This document shows positions 54,710-64,000 of a stretch of 64,000 nucleotides of DNA, one piece after another (positions within the stretch are counted from its first letter, which is position 1; each line of letters starts with the position of its first letter). Position numbers and translations under genes: made by a program. This stretch comes from Nocardioides exalbidus. Lineage in GTDB: Bacteria > Actinomycetota > Actinomycetes > Propionibacteriales > Nocardioidaceae. The notes beneath the pieces were generated by a model that was given only the letters and a program-made list of their open reading frames with translations, ran no database searches and was not told the origin of the DNA. Location: positions 3,100,001 to 3,164,000 of the forward strand of contig NZ_FNRT01000002.1 in the NCBI RefSeq assembly GCF_900105585.1, given 5' to 3'.

Positions 54710-54769
54710 ATCATCGAACGCTGTACGATTGTCGTACAACGTTCGAAACATAGAACACTGTTCGATGAT
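54710..54769. promoter_or_regulatory. Nested palindromic operator between MFS and TetR genes
   Basis: The core is a 33-nt interrupted palindrome at 54714-54746. Its left arm TCGAACG-CT-GTACGA and right arm TCGTAC-AA-CGTTCGA flank TTG. A second inverted pair, ATCATCGAAC (54710-54719) and GTTCGATGAT (54760-54769), encloses the whole. This is the expected binding region of the divergent TetR-family protein and lies over both promoters. Confidence 0.85.
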
Positions 54770-54803
54770 TCCGCAAGACACGGTCGACGACCGAGGTGAT
54801 GGG

Positions 54804-55556
54804 ATGGGTCACATGGCTGGTGAGGAGACCGCGCGACGACCGCGGCGAGGACGCGACCCCCAGGGTGGGCGCACTCCACAGGGCGGGCGCCGACGCGCCG
54901 CGCACTCGATGGAGGCGGTGATCTCCGAGGCGGTGGCACTCCTCGACGAGGCGGGCGAGTCGGCGCTCACCTTCCGCGCCCTCGCCGCCCGGCTGGGCGG
55001 GGGAGCGGCGAGCATCTACTGGTACGTCGCCAACAAGGACGAGCTGCTCGACCGCGCGAGCGACCACGTCATGGGCGGGGTGCTCGCCGACTCCGAGCAG
55101 TTCACCGACGCCCCCGACCCCATCGACGCGCTGCGCGGCATCGCGGTGACCCTGTGCGACGCCATCGCCGACCGGCCGTGGCTCGGCGCCTACTTCATGC
55201 GCGACACCGAGGTGCAGCCCCACGCCCTCGCGCTCTACGAGCGGATGGGGCAGCAGGTGCTGCGCCTCGATCTCGATCCACGCCAGGCCTTCCACGCGGT
55301 CTCCGCGGTCATGGGCTTCGTCGTCGGCGTCGCAGCAGACCTCGGTCAGAAGCCTCCACCGGAGGTGCTCGACGGCACCGTCACCCGCGACGAGTACATC
55401 GGGCGGTTCGCAGATCAGTGGCGCTCGCTCGATCCCGCCGAGTTCCCGTTCGTGCACCGCATCGCCGACGAGTTCGCCCACCACGACGACCAGGAGCAGT
55501 TCCGCGCCGGGCTCGACCTCCTCCTCGCCGGGCTCCGGCTCCAGGCAGGCGGCTGA
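54804..55556 (+). CDS. TetR/AcrR family repressor
   Basis: The 250-residue regulator has an Arg/Gly-rich N-terminal extension (about 8-30), a TetR helix-turn-helix (about 35-80; LTFRALAARLGGGAASIYWYVANKDELLD) and a tetracycline-repressor-like C-terminal ligand domain. It probably represses the divergent MFS pump and itself through the palindrome at 54710-54769. ATG 54804 is chosen because GAGG lies 7 nt upstream; ATG 54765 is inside the operator. Confidence 0.88.
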   Translation: MGHMAGEETARRPRRGRDPQGGRTPQGGRRRAAHSMEAVISEAVALLDEAGESALTFRALAARLGGGAASIYWYVANKDELLDRASDHVMGGVLADSEQFTDAPDPIDALRGIAVTLCDAIADRPWLGAYFMRDTEVQPHALALYERMGQQVLRLDLDPRQAFHAVSAVMGFVVGVAADLGQKPPPEVLDGTVTRDEYIGRFADQWRSLDPAEFPFVHRIADEFAHHDDQEQFRAGLDLLLAGLRLQAGG

Positions 55557-55639
55557 GCGCGGCGGGTACTAGCACCATCGGACACCTCGCGCGGAGGCCC
55601 CGGGCCCGCCACTGTTGGTCGCGACGTCCAGGAGGATCC

Positions 55640-56059
55640 ATGACCAGCAGCGCCCGCGCGCGTGCGTACGTCGCCGCGGTGGCCCTCGCGTGCGCGACCG
55701 CCTCGCCGGCCGTCGCGAGCGGCGGGGACGACGACCACGGTGGCGGCGGGGGCGGGCACGACGACCGGGTGGAGCTCCGCGGCTCGTGCAGCGGCCGCGG
55801 GGAGTGGAAACTCGAGGTGAGGTCCGACGACGGTCGCCTCGAGGTCGAGGGCGAGGTCGACCGCGTCGCGCCCGGGCAGCGCTGGACGTGGACCATGCGC
55901 CACAACGGCTCCGTGAGCGACCGTGGCACTGCCCGGACGACCGGGCGCAGTGGCTCGTTCGAGGTCGAGCGCCGGATGGTCGACCTCGCGGGCACCGACA
56001 CGATCTCCTTCCGCGCCCGGCGCCCGGGCCAGGTGTGTCGCGGTGTGGTCGACTACTGA
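55640..56059 (+). CDS. Small secreted protein with His/Gly/Asp-rich start
   Basis: The 139-residue protein has a signal peptide (1-27, ending SPAVAS), a mature N-terminus rich in Asp, Gly and His (GGDDDHGGGGGGHDD) and a small beta-rich domain with one Cys pair (GSCSGRG and GQVCRGV). Function is unknown; the His-rich start could bind metal. AGGAGG precedes ATG 55640. It lies 32 nt before the histidine kinase gene and probably shares its transcript. Confidence 0.78.
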   Translation: MTSSARARAYVAAVALACATASPAVASGGDDDHGGGGGGHDDRVELRGSCSGRGEWKLEVRSDDGRLEVEGEVDRVAPGQRWTWTMRHNGSVSDRGTARTTGRSGSFEVERRMVDLAGTDTISFRARRPGQVCRGVVDY

Positions 56060-56091
56060 TCCCCGACCCGACCGGACCTGACGGGAGATCC

Positions 56092-57369
56092 ATGCGCTGG
56101 CTGAAGAACCCCGTGGTGCAGTTCCTCGCCACGGGCCTCGCCGTGCTCGTCGTGGTCCTCGTCGTCACGAGCGCGCTCAGCCGGTCGGCCGCGGACGAGG
56201 AGGCGGTCGGCGACGCCAGGTCGCTGACCTGGGTGCTCGGCACGTCCGTCGCCCAGCCGGCGATCCCGCGCGGACTGGTCGACGGCGACGCAGCCGCCAT
56301 CGACAAGCTGGACCGCACGGCGCTCGACCGGCTGCTGGTCGGAGACGTCCTGCGGATCAAGATCTGGGACATCGACGGCACCGTGCTCTACAGCGACCAG
56401 ACGGAGCTGATCGGTGCCGTCTACCCGCTCGGCGCCGACGAGCTCGAGGTGCTCGAGGACGGCGGCACGGACGCGGAGCTCTCCGACCTCTCGAAGCCCG
56501 AGAACCGCTTCGAGCGCGAGATCGGCGGTGACCTCCTGGAGGTCTACACCCGCATCGAGTCGCCGGAGGGTGAGCCGCTGCTGTTCGAGGCCTACCTCGG
56601 GGTCGACCGGATCCGGGAGAGCCGGGCGCAGATCCTCGACCGCTTCCTGCCGATCACCATCGCCTCGCTCCTGGCCCTCGTCGCCCTCAGCACGCCCCTG
56701 GTCTGGCTGCTGTCGCGGCGCCTGCAGCGCGCGGCGCGCGAGCGCGAGCGGCTGCTCGAGGCAGCCGTGCGTGCGTCCGAGGGCGAGCGCCTCCGCATCG
56801 CGCGCGACCTCCACGATGGGGTCGTGCAGGACCTCGCCGGGTCGTCGATGGCGCTGTCCACCCTGGCGGCCCGCGCCGACGGACCCGACCGCGAGGAGCT
56901 GGACGAGATCGGGCGCACGCTGCGGGTCAGCATGCGCGCGCTGCGCTCCCTGCTCGTGGAGATCTACCCGCCCGACCTGCACACCGCCGGCATCGAGGCG
57001 GCGCTCCACGACCTCGTCGCCCCGCTGGTCGCCACCGGCGTCCACGTCGACGTCGACGTCAGCGGCGACGAGGGCGCACCGAGGTCCGCGGTCGCGCTGG
57101 TCTGGCGGGTCGCCCAGGAGTCCGTGCGCAACGTGGTCCGCCACGCGGGAGCGACACGCATGTCGCTGACGGTCCACCGCCAGGGCGGCACGCTGCTGCT
57201 GGAGGTCGTCGACGACGGCGCCGGCTTCGAGCCCGCCGCGGTGCCGGGGAACGACCGCTTCGGCCTGCGCGCGGCCGAGAGCCTGGTGCGCGAGCACGGC
57301 GGCACGATGGAGGTGGAGTCCACCCCGGGCTCCGGAACGATGGTGCGGATGGAGGTCCCCCTCGCATGA
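56092..57369 (+). CDS. NarL/LiaS-type membrane sensor histidine kinase
   Basis: The 425-residue kinase has two transmembrane helices (about 8-28 and 182-204) bracketing an extracellular sensor domain of about 150 residues. A HisKA_3 domain has the acceptor His in ARDLHDGVVQDLAGS (about residue 241), and the HATPase has VWRVAQESVRNVVRHAGA and DDGAGF. It is coupled by a 4-nt ATGA overlap to its response regulator. It is preceded by a small secreted protein that may act as a ligand or accessory factor (inference from position only). Confidence 0.93.
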   Translation: MRWLKNPVVQFLATGLAVLVVVLVVTSALSRSAADEEAVGDARSLTWVLGTSVAQPAIPRGLVDGDAAAIDKLDRTALDRLLVGDVLRIKIWDIDGTVLYSDQTELIGAVYPLGADELEVLEDGGTDAELSDLSKPENRFEREIGGDLLEVYTRIESPEGEPLLFEAYLGVDRIRESRAQILDRFLPITIASLLALVALSTPLVWLLSRRLQRAARERERLLEAAVRASEGERLRIARDLHDGVVQDLAGSSMALSTLAARADGPDREELDEIGRTLRVSMRALRSLLVEIYPPDLHTAGIEAALHDLVAPLVATGVHVDVDVSGDEGAPRSAVALVWRVAQESVRNVVRHAGATRMSLTVHRQGGTLLLEVVDDGAGFEPAAVPGNDRFGLRAAESLVREHGGTMEVESTPGSGTMVRMEVPLA

Positions 57370-58043
57370 ACCGGATCCGTGTGGTGCTCGCCGACGACCA
57401 CGCCGTCGTACGACGTGGCCTGGCCGGCCTGCTCGAGTCCACCGACGACCTCGAGGTCGTCGGTGTGGCCGCCGACGGCAGCGAGGCCGTGGCACTGGCG
57501 CGCGAGCACCGTCCCGACGTCGTCCTGATGGACCTCCAGATGCCGGTGCTCGACGGGGTGGAGGCGACGCGCGCCATCGTCGCCGAGCACGAGCACGCGG
57601 GTGACGGTGCCGGTCCCGAGGTGCTGGTCCTGACCTCGTTCTCGGACCACGCGCGCATCGACGCCGCGATCGAGGCAGGAGCCGTCGGCTACCTGCTCAA
57701 GGACGCCGAGCCCGAGGTGCTCCTCGACGGCATCCGCGCGGTCGCGCGGGGCGAGTCGCCCCTCGACCCCCGGGCGGCGCGCCGGCTGCTCACCCGCACG
57801 AGCCGTGGCGGCGGCCCGCCGTCCTCGGACGTCGGTCCGTCCGACCTCTCCCCGCGCGAGTCGGAGGTCCTCCGGCTCGTCGTCGAGGGCCTGCTCAACA
57901 AGCAGATCGCCCAGCGCCTCGGCATCACCGAGCGCACGGTGAAGGCCCACCTCACGTCGGTCTACCAGCGCATCGGTGTCGCGGACCGCACCCAGGCGGC
58001 CCTGTGGGCGCAGCGCCACGACCTCGGCGCCGCGCGCGAGTGA
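57366..58043 (+). CDS. NarL/FixJ-type response regulator
   Basis: The 225-residue regulator has a receiver domain (1-125; phospho-acceptor Asp in VVLMDLQMP, about residue 57; acidic pair in LADDHAVV) and a LuxR-type helix-turn-helix (about 155-215; LSPRESEVLRLVVEGLLNKQ and GITERTVKAHL). It is the partner of the upstream kinase. Targets are unknown. Confidence 0.95.
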   Translation: MNRIRVVLADDHAVVRRGLAGLLESTDDLEVVGVAADGSEAVALAREHRPDVVLMDLQMPVLDGVEATRAIVAEHEHAGDGAGPEVLVLTSFSDHARIDAAIEAGAVGYLLKDAEPEVLLDGIRAVARGESPLDPRAARRLLTRTSRGGGPPSSDVGPSDLSPRESEVLRLVVEGLLNKQIAQRLGITERTVKAHLTSVYQRIGVADRTQAALWAQRHDLGAARE

Positions 58044-58057
58044 CCTGACGGTGCGGG

Positions 58058-59443
58058 TCAGCCCTCGCCGGCGATCAGGTACCCGTCGTCGAGGCGCTGC
58101 AGCTGCAACCGGATCCGGTCGGTGGTGCGCTGGCCGGACTTCATCACGTAGTCGACCGTGTAGGCCACGGTCAGGTCCGACGGGTCGCTGGAGACCTCGG
58201 TCAGCTGCGCCGTCCGCACCTTCTTCCACCAGCTGATGTAGCCCCCGTAGTTGCCGCTCTCCGCCTGGAAGTCCGGCGTCAGCTGCTCGAAGGCCGCGCG
58301 CGGGTCGGTCGTGACCGTCGCGATGTAGGAGGTGATGAAGGCGTCCATCTGCGCGCGGGTGTCCTCCGCCGACAGCGGGGGATCGGCCGGCGTGGTGGTC
58401 CCGGACGTCGCCGACGTGCCGCCGGACGGGGTGCCCACGTCCGACGATGCCTCCGGCGTACCGCCGCGCCCGGCCCAGACGTAGGCCGTGACGACCGCCG
58501 CGACCGCGAGCACGGCCGCTGCCGCGACCCAGGCCCAGGTCCGGCCGCGGGGCTGCTGCCTCGTGGTCGCCGGCTCGTCGGGGACGCTCGCCATCACCCC
58601 GGTGGCGTACGACGACGGGGTGGGCGTGGCCGGCGCGGCGAGGGCGGTCGAGCGCTGGCCGCGCGCGACGCGGGCGAGCTCGTCGCGGACCCGGCGCATC
58701 GACCACCGGTGCTCGGGGTCGCGGTGCATCATCACCGTCAGCAGGCCCGCCAGCGGGTGGTCCTCGGGCAGCCGCGGCGGGTCCTCGTGGACGATCTTGT
58801 AGAGGGCACCGATCAGGTTGTCGCCGACCTCGTAGGGCGGGCGGCCCGTCACGGCGTGGTGGAGCGTGGCGCCGAGCGACCACACGTCGCTCGCGGGGGT
58901 GGCCGACGAGCCGGAGGCGACCTCGGGCGCGAGGTAGGCGGGGGAGCCGGTGACGAGGCCGGTCTGGGTGAGCGAGGCGTCGTCGGAGGCGCGGGCGATC
59001 CCGAAGTCGTTGAGCTTGGCGACACCGGCGGCCACCAGGATGTTGCTGGGCTTCACGTCGCGGTGCACGATCCCGGCCTCGTGGGCGTCGGCGAGGGCGT
59101 CGGCCACCTGGGCCAGCAGGGCCGCGGCCTCCGTCGCCTCGAGCGGCCCGGAGCGGCGGACCAGGTCGCTCAGGGGGTCGCCGTCGACGTACTCCATCAC
59201 GAGCCAGTGGACGTCGCCCTCGGCCACGAGGTCGAACACCGAGACGACGTTCGGGTGGTTCAGCGCGGCGGCCAGGCGCGCCTCCCGCGCCGCGCGCTCG
59301 AGGTGCTGCGCCTCGGAGCCGGGCATCACGCCGATGCGCTTGATCGCCACCGCACGGCCGAGCACCTCGTCGTGGCCGAGGTGGACGGTCCCCGAACCGC
59401 CTCGGCCGATCTCCCGCTCGAGCCGGTACCTGCCTGCGATCAC
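58058..59443 (-). CDS. Membrane-anchored Ser/Thr protein kinase (PknB-like) with extracellular domain
   Basis: The 461-residue protein has a Hanks-type kinase domain (about 5-260). The glycine loop is GRGGSGTV, Lys lies in VAIKRIG, the catalytic loop is HRDVKPSN, and DFG is in LNDFGIARA. A linker, one transmembrane helix (about 308-330), a Ser/Thr/Gly-rich stretch and an extracellular NTF2-like domain of about 100 residues (SAEDTRAQMDAFITSYIATV onward) follow. There are no PASTA repeats, so it is not PknB itself. It starts with GTG 59443, divergent from tyrS. Confidence 0.93.
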   Translation of the reverse strand: MIAGRYRLEREIGRGGSGTVHLGHDEVLGRAVAIKRIGVMPGSEAQHLERAAREARLAAALNHPNVVSVFDLVAEGDVHWLVMEYVDGDPLSDLVRRSGPLEATEAAALLAQVADALADAHEAGIVHRDVKPSNILVAAGVAKLNDFGIARASDDASLTQTGLVTGSPAYLAPEVASGSSATPASDVWSLGATLHHAVTGRPPYEVGDNLIGALYKIVHEDPPRLPEDHPLAGLLTVMMHRDPEHRWSMRRVRDELARVARGQRSTALAAPATPTPSSYATGVMASVPDEPATTRQQPRGRTWAWVAAAAVLAVAAVVTAYVWAGRGGTPEASSDVGTPSGGTSATSGTTTPADPPLSAEDTRAQMDAFITSYIATVTTDPRAAFEQLTPDFQAESGNYGGYISWWKKVRTAQLTEVSSDPSDLTVAYTVDYVMKSGQRTTDRIRLQLQRLDDGYLIAGEG

Positions 59444-59469
59444 GTGCGCTCCTCACTGCGTGCTCGCCC

Positions 59470-59475
59470 TAGGCT
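59470..59475 (+). promoter_or_regulatory. -10 element of tyrS (candidate)
   Basis: TAGGCT lies about 45 nt upstream of the tyrS GTG, leaving a leader with the GAGAAGGA ribosome binding site. No T-box specifier or antiterminator structure is evident in this short leader. Confidence 0.45.
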
Positions 59476-59526
59476 AGTGCGCGACGACCAAACGACCTCA
59501 CCGCTGACGAACGAGAAGGAACCCAC

Positions 59527-60792
59527 GTGACGACCCCGAATGTCCTCGACGAGCTGGAGTGGCGCGGCCTGGTCGCGCACTCCACCGACCGCGACGCGCT
59601 CCGCGCGGCGCTGGGCGAGGGGAGCGTCAAGTTCTATGTGGGCTTCGACCCGACCGCACCCAGCCTGCACATGGGCAACCTCGTCCAGCTGGTCACCGCG
59701 CGGCGGCTCCAGGAGGCCGGCCACACGCCCTACATCCTCGTCGGCGGCGCCACCGGGATGATCGGCGACCCGCGCGACTCGGGCGAGCGCACGCTCAACT
59801 CGCTCGACACGGTGAAGGACTGGACCGAGCGGGTGCGCGAGCAGGTGTCGCGGTTCGTGACGTTCGAGGGCGACAACGCCGCGACCACGGTCAACAACTA
59901 CGACTGGACCGCGTCGCTGTCGACGATCGACTTCCTGCGCGACATCGGCAAGCACTTCCCGGTCAACCGGATGCTCGCCCGCGACACGGTGAAGCGCCGC
60001 CTCGAGTCGGGCATCAGCTACACCGAGTTCTCCTACGTCCTGCTCCAGTCCATGGACTACCTCAACCTGTTCCGCGAGCACGGGGTTTCGCTGCAGTTCG
60101 GGGGCTCCGACCAGTGGGGCAACATCACCGGGGGCGCCGACCTGGTGCGACGGGTGACCGGGGAGGGCGTGTACGCCTTCGCCACGCCGCTGATCACCAA
60201 GACCGACGGCACCAAGTACGGCAAGACCGAGGGCGGCGCCCTCTGGCTCGACCCGACGATGATGTCGCCCTACGCCTTCCACCAGTTCTGGCTCAACGTC
60301 GAGGACGAGAAGGTCGGGGAGATGCTGCGTATCTTCACCTTCCTCACCCGGGAGGAGATCGAGGACCTCGGGCAGCAGACCTCCGAGAAGCCGTTCCTGC
60401 GTGCCGGTCAGAAGCGCCTAGCCGACGAGGTTACCGCGCTGGTGCACGGCGCCGACGAGGTCGAGCAGGCCAAGGCCGCGGCCGCGGCGCTGTTCGGCGG
60501 GGGCGACCTGTCGGCGATCAAGCCCGACACGCTGGGTGCCGCGCTCCGCGAGGCGGGAGGTACGACGCTCCCCGCCGGCGACCTGCCCGGGATCCTCGAC
60601 CTGCTCGTGGCGGCCGGCCTCGCGAAGAGCAAGGGAGAGGCGCGACGCACCGTGGCCGAGGGAGGGGCGTACCTCAACAACGTCCGCGTCGAGGACGTCG
60701 AGCTCCAGCCCACCGCGGCCGACCTCGTCGCCGGCTCGTGGCTCGTGCTGCGACGCGGGAAGAAGAACTTCGCAGGCGTCGAGGTGTCCTGA
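59527..60792 (+). CDS. tyrS: Tyrosyl-tRNA synthetase
   Basis: The 421-residue class I synthetase has the HIGH-type motif PTAPSLHMGN (about 40-49), tyrosine-site residues in QSMDYLNLF and GGSDQWGNI, and the KMSKS-equivalent KYGKTEGG. A C-terminal S4 RNA-binding domain follows (about 355-415). GTG 59527 follows GAGAAGGA. It is the last protein gene before the rRNA operon. Confidence 0.97.
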   Translation: MTTPNVLDELEWRGLVAHSTDRDALRAALGEGSVKFYVGFDPTAPSLHMGNLVQLVTARRLQEAGHTPYILVGGATGMIGDPRDSGERTLNSLDTVKDWTERVREQVSRFVTFEGDNAATTVNNYDWTASLSTIDFLRDIGKHFPVNRMLARDTVKRRLESGISYTEFSYVLLQSMDYLNLFREHGVSLQFGGSDQWGNITGGADLVRRVTGEGVYAFATPLITKTDGTKYGKTEGGALWLDPTMMSPYAFHQFWLNVEDEKVGEMLRIFTFLTREEIEDLGQQTSEKPFLRAGQKRLADEVTALVHGADEVEQAKAAAAALFGGGDLSAIKPDTLGAALREAGGTTLPAGDLPGILDLLVAAGLAKSKGEARRTVAEGGAYLNNVRVEDVELQPTAADLVAGSWLVLRRGKKNFAGVEVS

Positions 60793-60935
60793 CAGGGACC
60801 TCACGATGACCGGTGGATGACCGCGAGAGGGGGCGTCAGGAGCGGGCCGACAGGCCGGTGCCTGGCGCCCCATCCGTCACAACAGGCCTCTGACCTGCGA
60901 AAACGTCGATGTGCTCGCGGTCACACCATCTCGAT

Positions 60936-60964
60936 TTGCGCGTTGTCATGAGTACGCATACTGT
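60936..60964 (+). promoter_or_regulatory. rRNA promoter candidate P1
   Basis: -35 TTGCGC (60936-60941), 17-nt spacer, -10 TACTGT (60959-60964). It lies 144 nt after tyrS and about 465 nt before 16S. The region between tyrS and this promoter holds no gene. Confidence 0.6.
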
Positions 60965-61092
60965 TCTCTTTGTCGCCAGGGAGCGGCGGGGAGCAAGACC
61001 GGTCAGGTCGGGCTCCCGGCCCCGGGCAGGACAACCCGAAGCGGTCATCGGTCACGGTGACACCAGTGGGTCAGAGTGAAACAGCCGAGGAT

Positions 61093-61122
61093 TTGCCACG
61101 GCAGAAAGTCACTCGCTAGGTT
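61093..61122 (+). promoter_or_regulatory. rRNA promoter candidate P2
   Basis: -35 TTGCCA (61093-61098), 18-nt spacer, -10 TAGGTT (61117-61122). Tandem promoters of this kind are usual for actinobacterial rrn operons. Confidence 0.55.
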
Positions 61123-61182
61123 TCACCAGTTGCCTCACGCAACCGAGATCCTCACCGGATCGCGATGTGGGTGCGTCTGATT

Positions 61183-61208
61183 TTTGAGAACTCAACAGTG
61201 TGTTTGAT
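61183..61208 (+). promoter_or_regulatory. Conserved rRNA leader element (antitermination-box region)
   Basis: The stretch TTTGAGAACTCAACAGTG is nearly identical to the rrn leader motif of mycobacteria and relatives in which box A-type antitermination signals lie. It is in the A/T-richer leader 220-245 nt upstream of 16S. Confidence 0.65.
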
Positions 61209-61261
61209 TAGTCGACGAATTAGTTTGTTATGCCCCGTTGACATCATGTTTGCTCTGGCCT

Positions 61262-61336
61262 TTTTGGTTGGGGTGTGGTGTCGCGGTTTCTTTGACAATG
61301 ATTCTGGCTGATGCCTTGACCTTTTGGTTGGGGTGT
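61262..61336 (+). repeat. 15-nt direct repeats in the rRNA leader
   Basis: TTTTGGTTGGGGTGT occurs at 61262-61276 and 61322-61336, 60 nt apart, each about 25 nt after a TTGACA. The GGTTGGGGTGT part of either copy can pair with ACGCCCCGACC (62955-62965) just after 16S, as in a 16S processing stalk. Confidence 0.8.
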
Positions 61337-61428
61337 CTTTCGCTAGTTTTGTTCAGTCATGGATGTGGCTCTTATTGATAGTCGCCTTGTCTGCCCTCTT
61401 TTTGTGGGGTGGGTGGGGTTGATGGTTT

Positions 61429-63486
<2,058 letters not shown>

Positions 63487-64000
63487 AGACAAGCTATGAA
63501 GGGCACATGGTGGATGCCTTGGCATCAAGAGCCGATGAAGGACGTTGGAGCCTGCGATAAGCCCTGGGGAGTTGGCAACCAAGCTGTGATCCGGGGGTGT
63601 CCGAATGGGGAAACCCAGCACGAGTCATGTCGTGTTACCTGCACCTGAACACATAGGGTGTGTGGAGGGAACGTCGGGAAGTGAAACATCTCAGTACCGA
63701 CAGGAAGAGAAAACAACAGTGATTCCGAGAGTAGTGGCGAGCGAAATCGGATGAGGCTAAACCGTGTCTGTGTGATACCCGGCAGGGGTTGCAGGTACGG
63801 GGTCGTGGGACCGCTCGATTGAGTCTGCCGGCTCAGTACAGAGTAAGAAACCAGTGTGGAAGTCGAAGTCGGTTGGAAAGCCGTACCGTAGAGGGTGATA
63901 GGCCCGTAGACGTAAGGCACTGGCTCTGGAGCGTGTTCCCAAGTAACACGGAACCCCTGAAATTCCGTGTGAATCTGGCGGGACCACCCGTTAAGCCTAA
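63487..64000 (+). rRNA. rrl: 23S ribosomal RNA, 5' part
   Basis: The 5' domain is recognisable from GGTGGATGCCTTGGCATCAAGAG-like sequence at 63509 and GGGGAAACCCAGCACGAGTC at about 63606. The conserved TAGTGGCGAGCGAAATCGGA lies near 63732. The gene continues past the right edge; about 514 nt are present. The 5' end is estimated from E. coli numbering. Confidence 0.95.

Noticed and set aside
59476..59526. T-box riboswitch in front of tyrS
   Set aside because: The leader is only about 45-50 nt and lacks the T-box sequence and a specifier loop.

Overview
The window is one contiguous piece of a very GC-rich actinobacterial chromosome. Codon third positions are almost all G or C, GTG starts are common, and the 16S rRNA gene at 61429-62944 has an actinobacterial layout. 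Gene content and intergenic repeats point to Nocardioidaceae, probably Nocardioides. This is inference; a 16S search would settle it. There is no sign of a prophage, IS element, plasmid origin or CRISPR array.

The backbone is a housekeeping order I know from Mycobacterium tuberculosis (hrcA to dnaG): hrcA-dnaJ-rsmE (1959-4898), phoH-ybeY-CNNM-(Rv2365c-like)-era (9156-17004), recO (23596), uppS (27895), zur (28870), glyS (32548), dgt (39326) and dnaG (41749). Lineage-specific blocks interrupt it. These are a SigE-family sigma factor with two GerMN-domain envelope proteins (4895-7429), a HIT protein with a copper-monooxygenase-like lipoprotein (7504-9059), a tmsA-tmsB branched-fatty-acid pair with a siderophore-interacting protein (12461-15956), leuA behind a leader peptide (20815-22675), an LCP cell-wall ligase (24405), a DUF222/HNH gene carrying a repeat (26211-27632), and the zinc importer znuABC next to zur (28870-32107).

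The right half holds cell-envelope genes (a secreted SH3-like protein, and a holin-family/DUF3618/YtxH trio), primase, and tRNA-Asn. A sulfite-oxidase-type molybdoenzyme lies convergent with a DUF1501/DUF1800 pair. Signalling genes follow: a double-GAF histidine kinase, an MFS pump with a divergent TetR regulator, a NarL-type two-component pair and a membrane Ser/Thr kinase. The window ends with tyrS and the start of an rRNA operon (two promoter candidates, 16S, spacer without tRNA, 5' part of 23S).

Regulation is unusually readable. There is a CIRCE operator at hrcA, a DtxR/IdeR-type iron box in front of a DUF2470 gene, two Zur boxes over the znuA promoter, a leucine-rich leader peptide with competing RNA pairings in front of leuA, and a long nested palindrome between the MFS and TetR genes. 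At least ten genes have a TAnnnT -10 hexamer only 6-9 nt before the start codon, so leaderless transcription appears common here.
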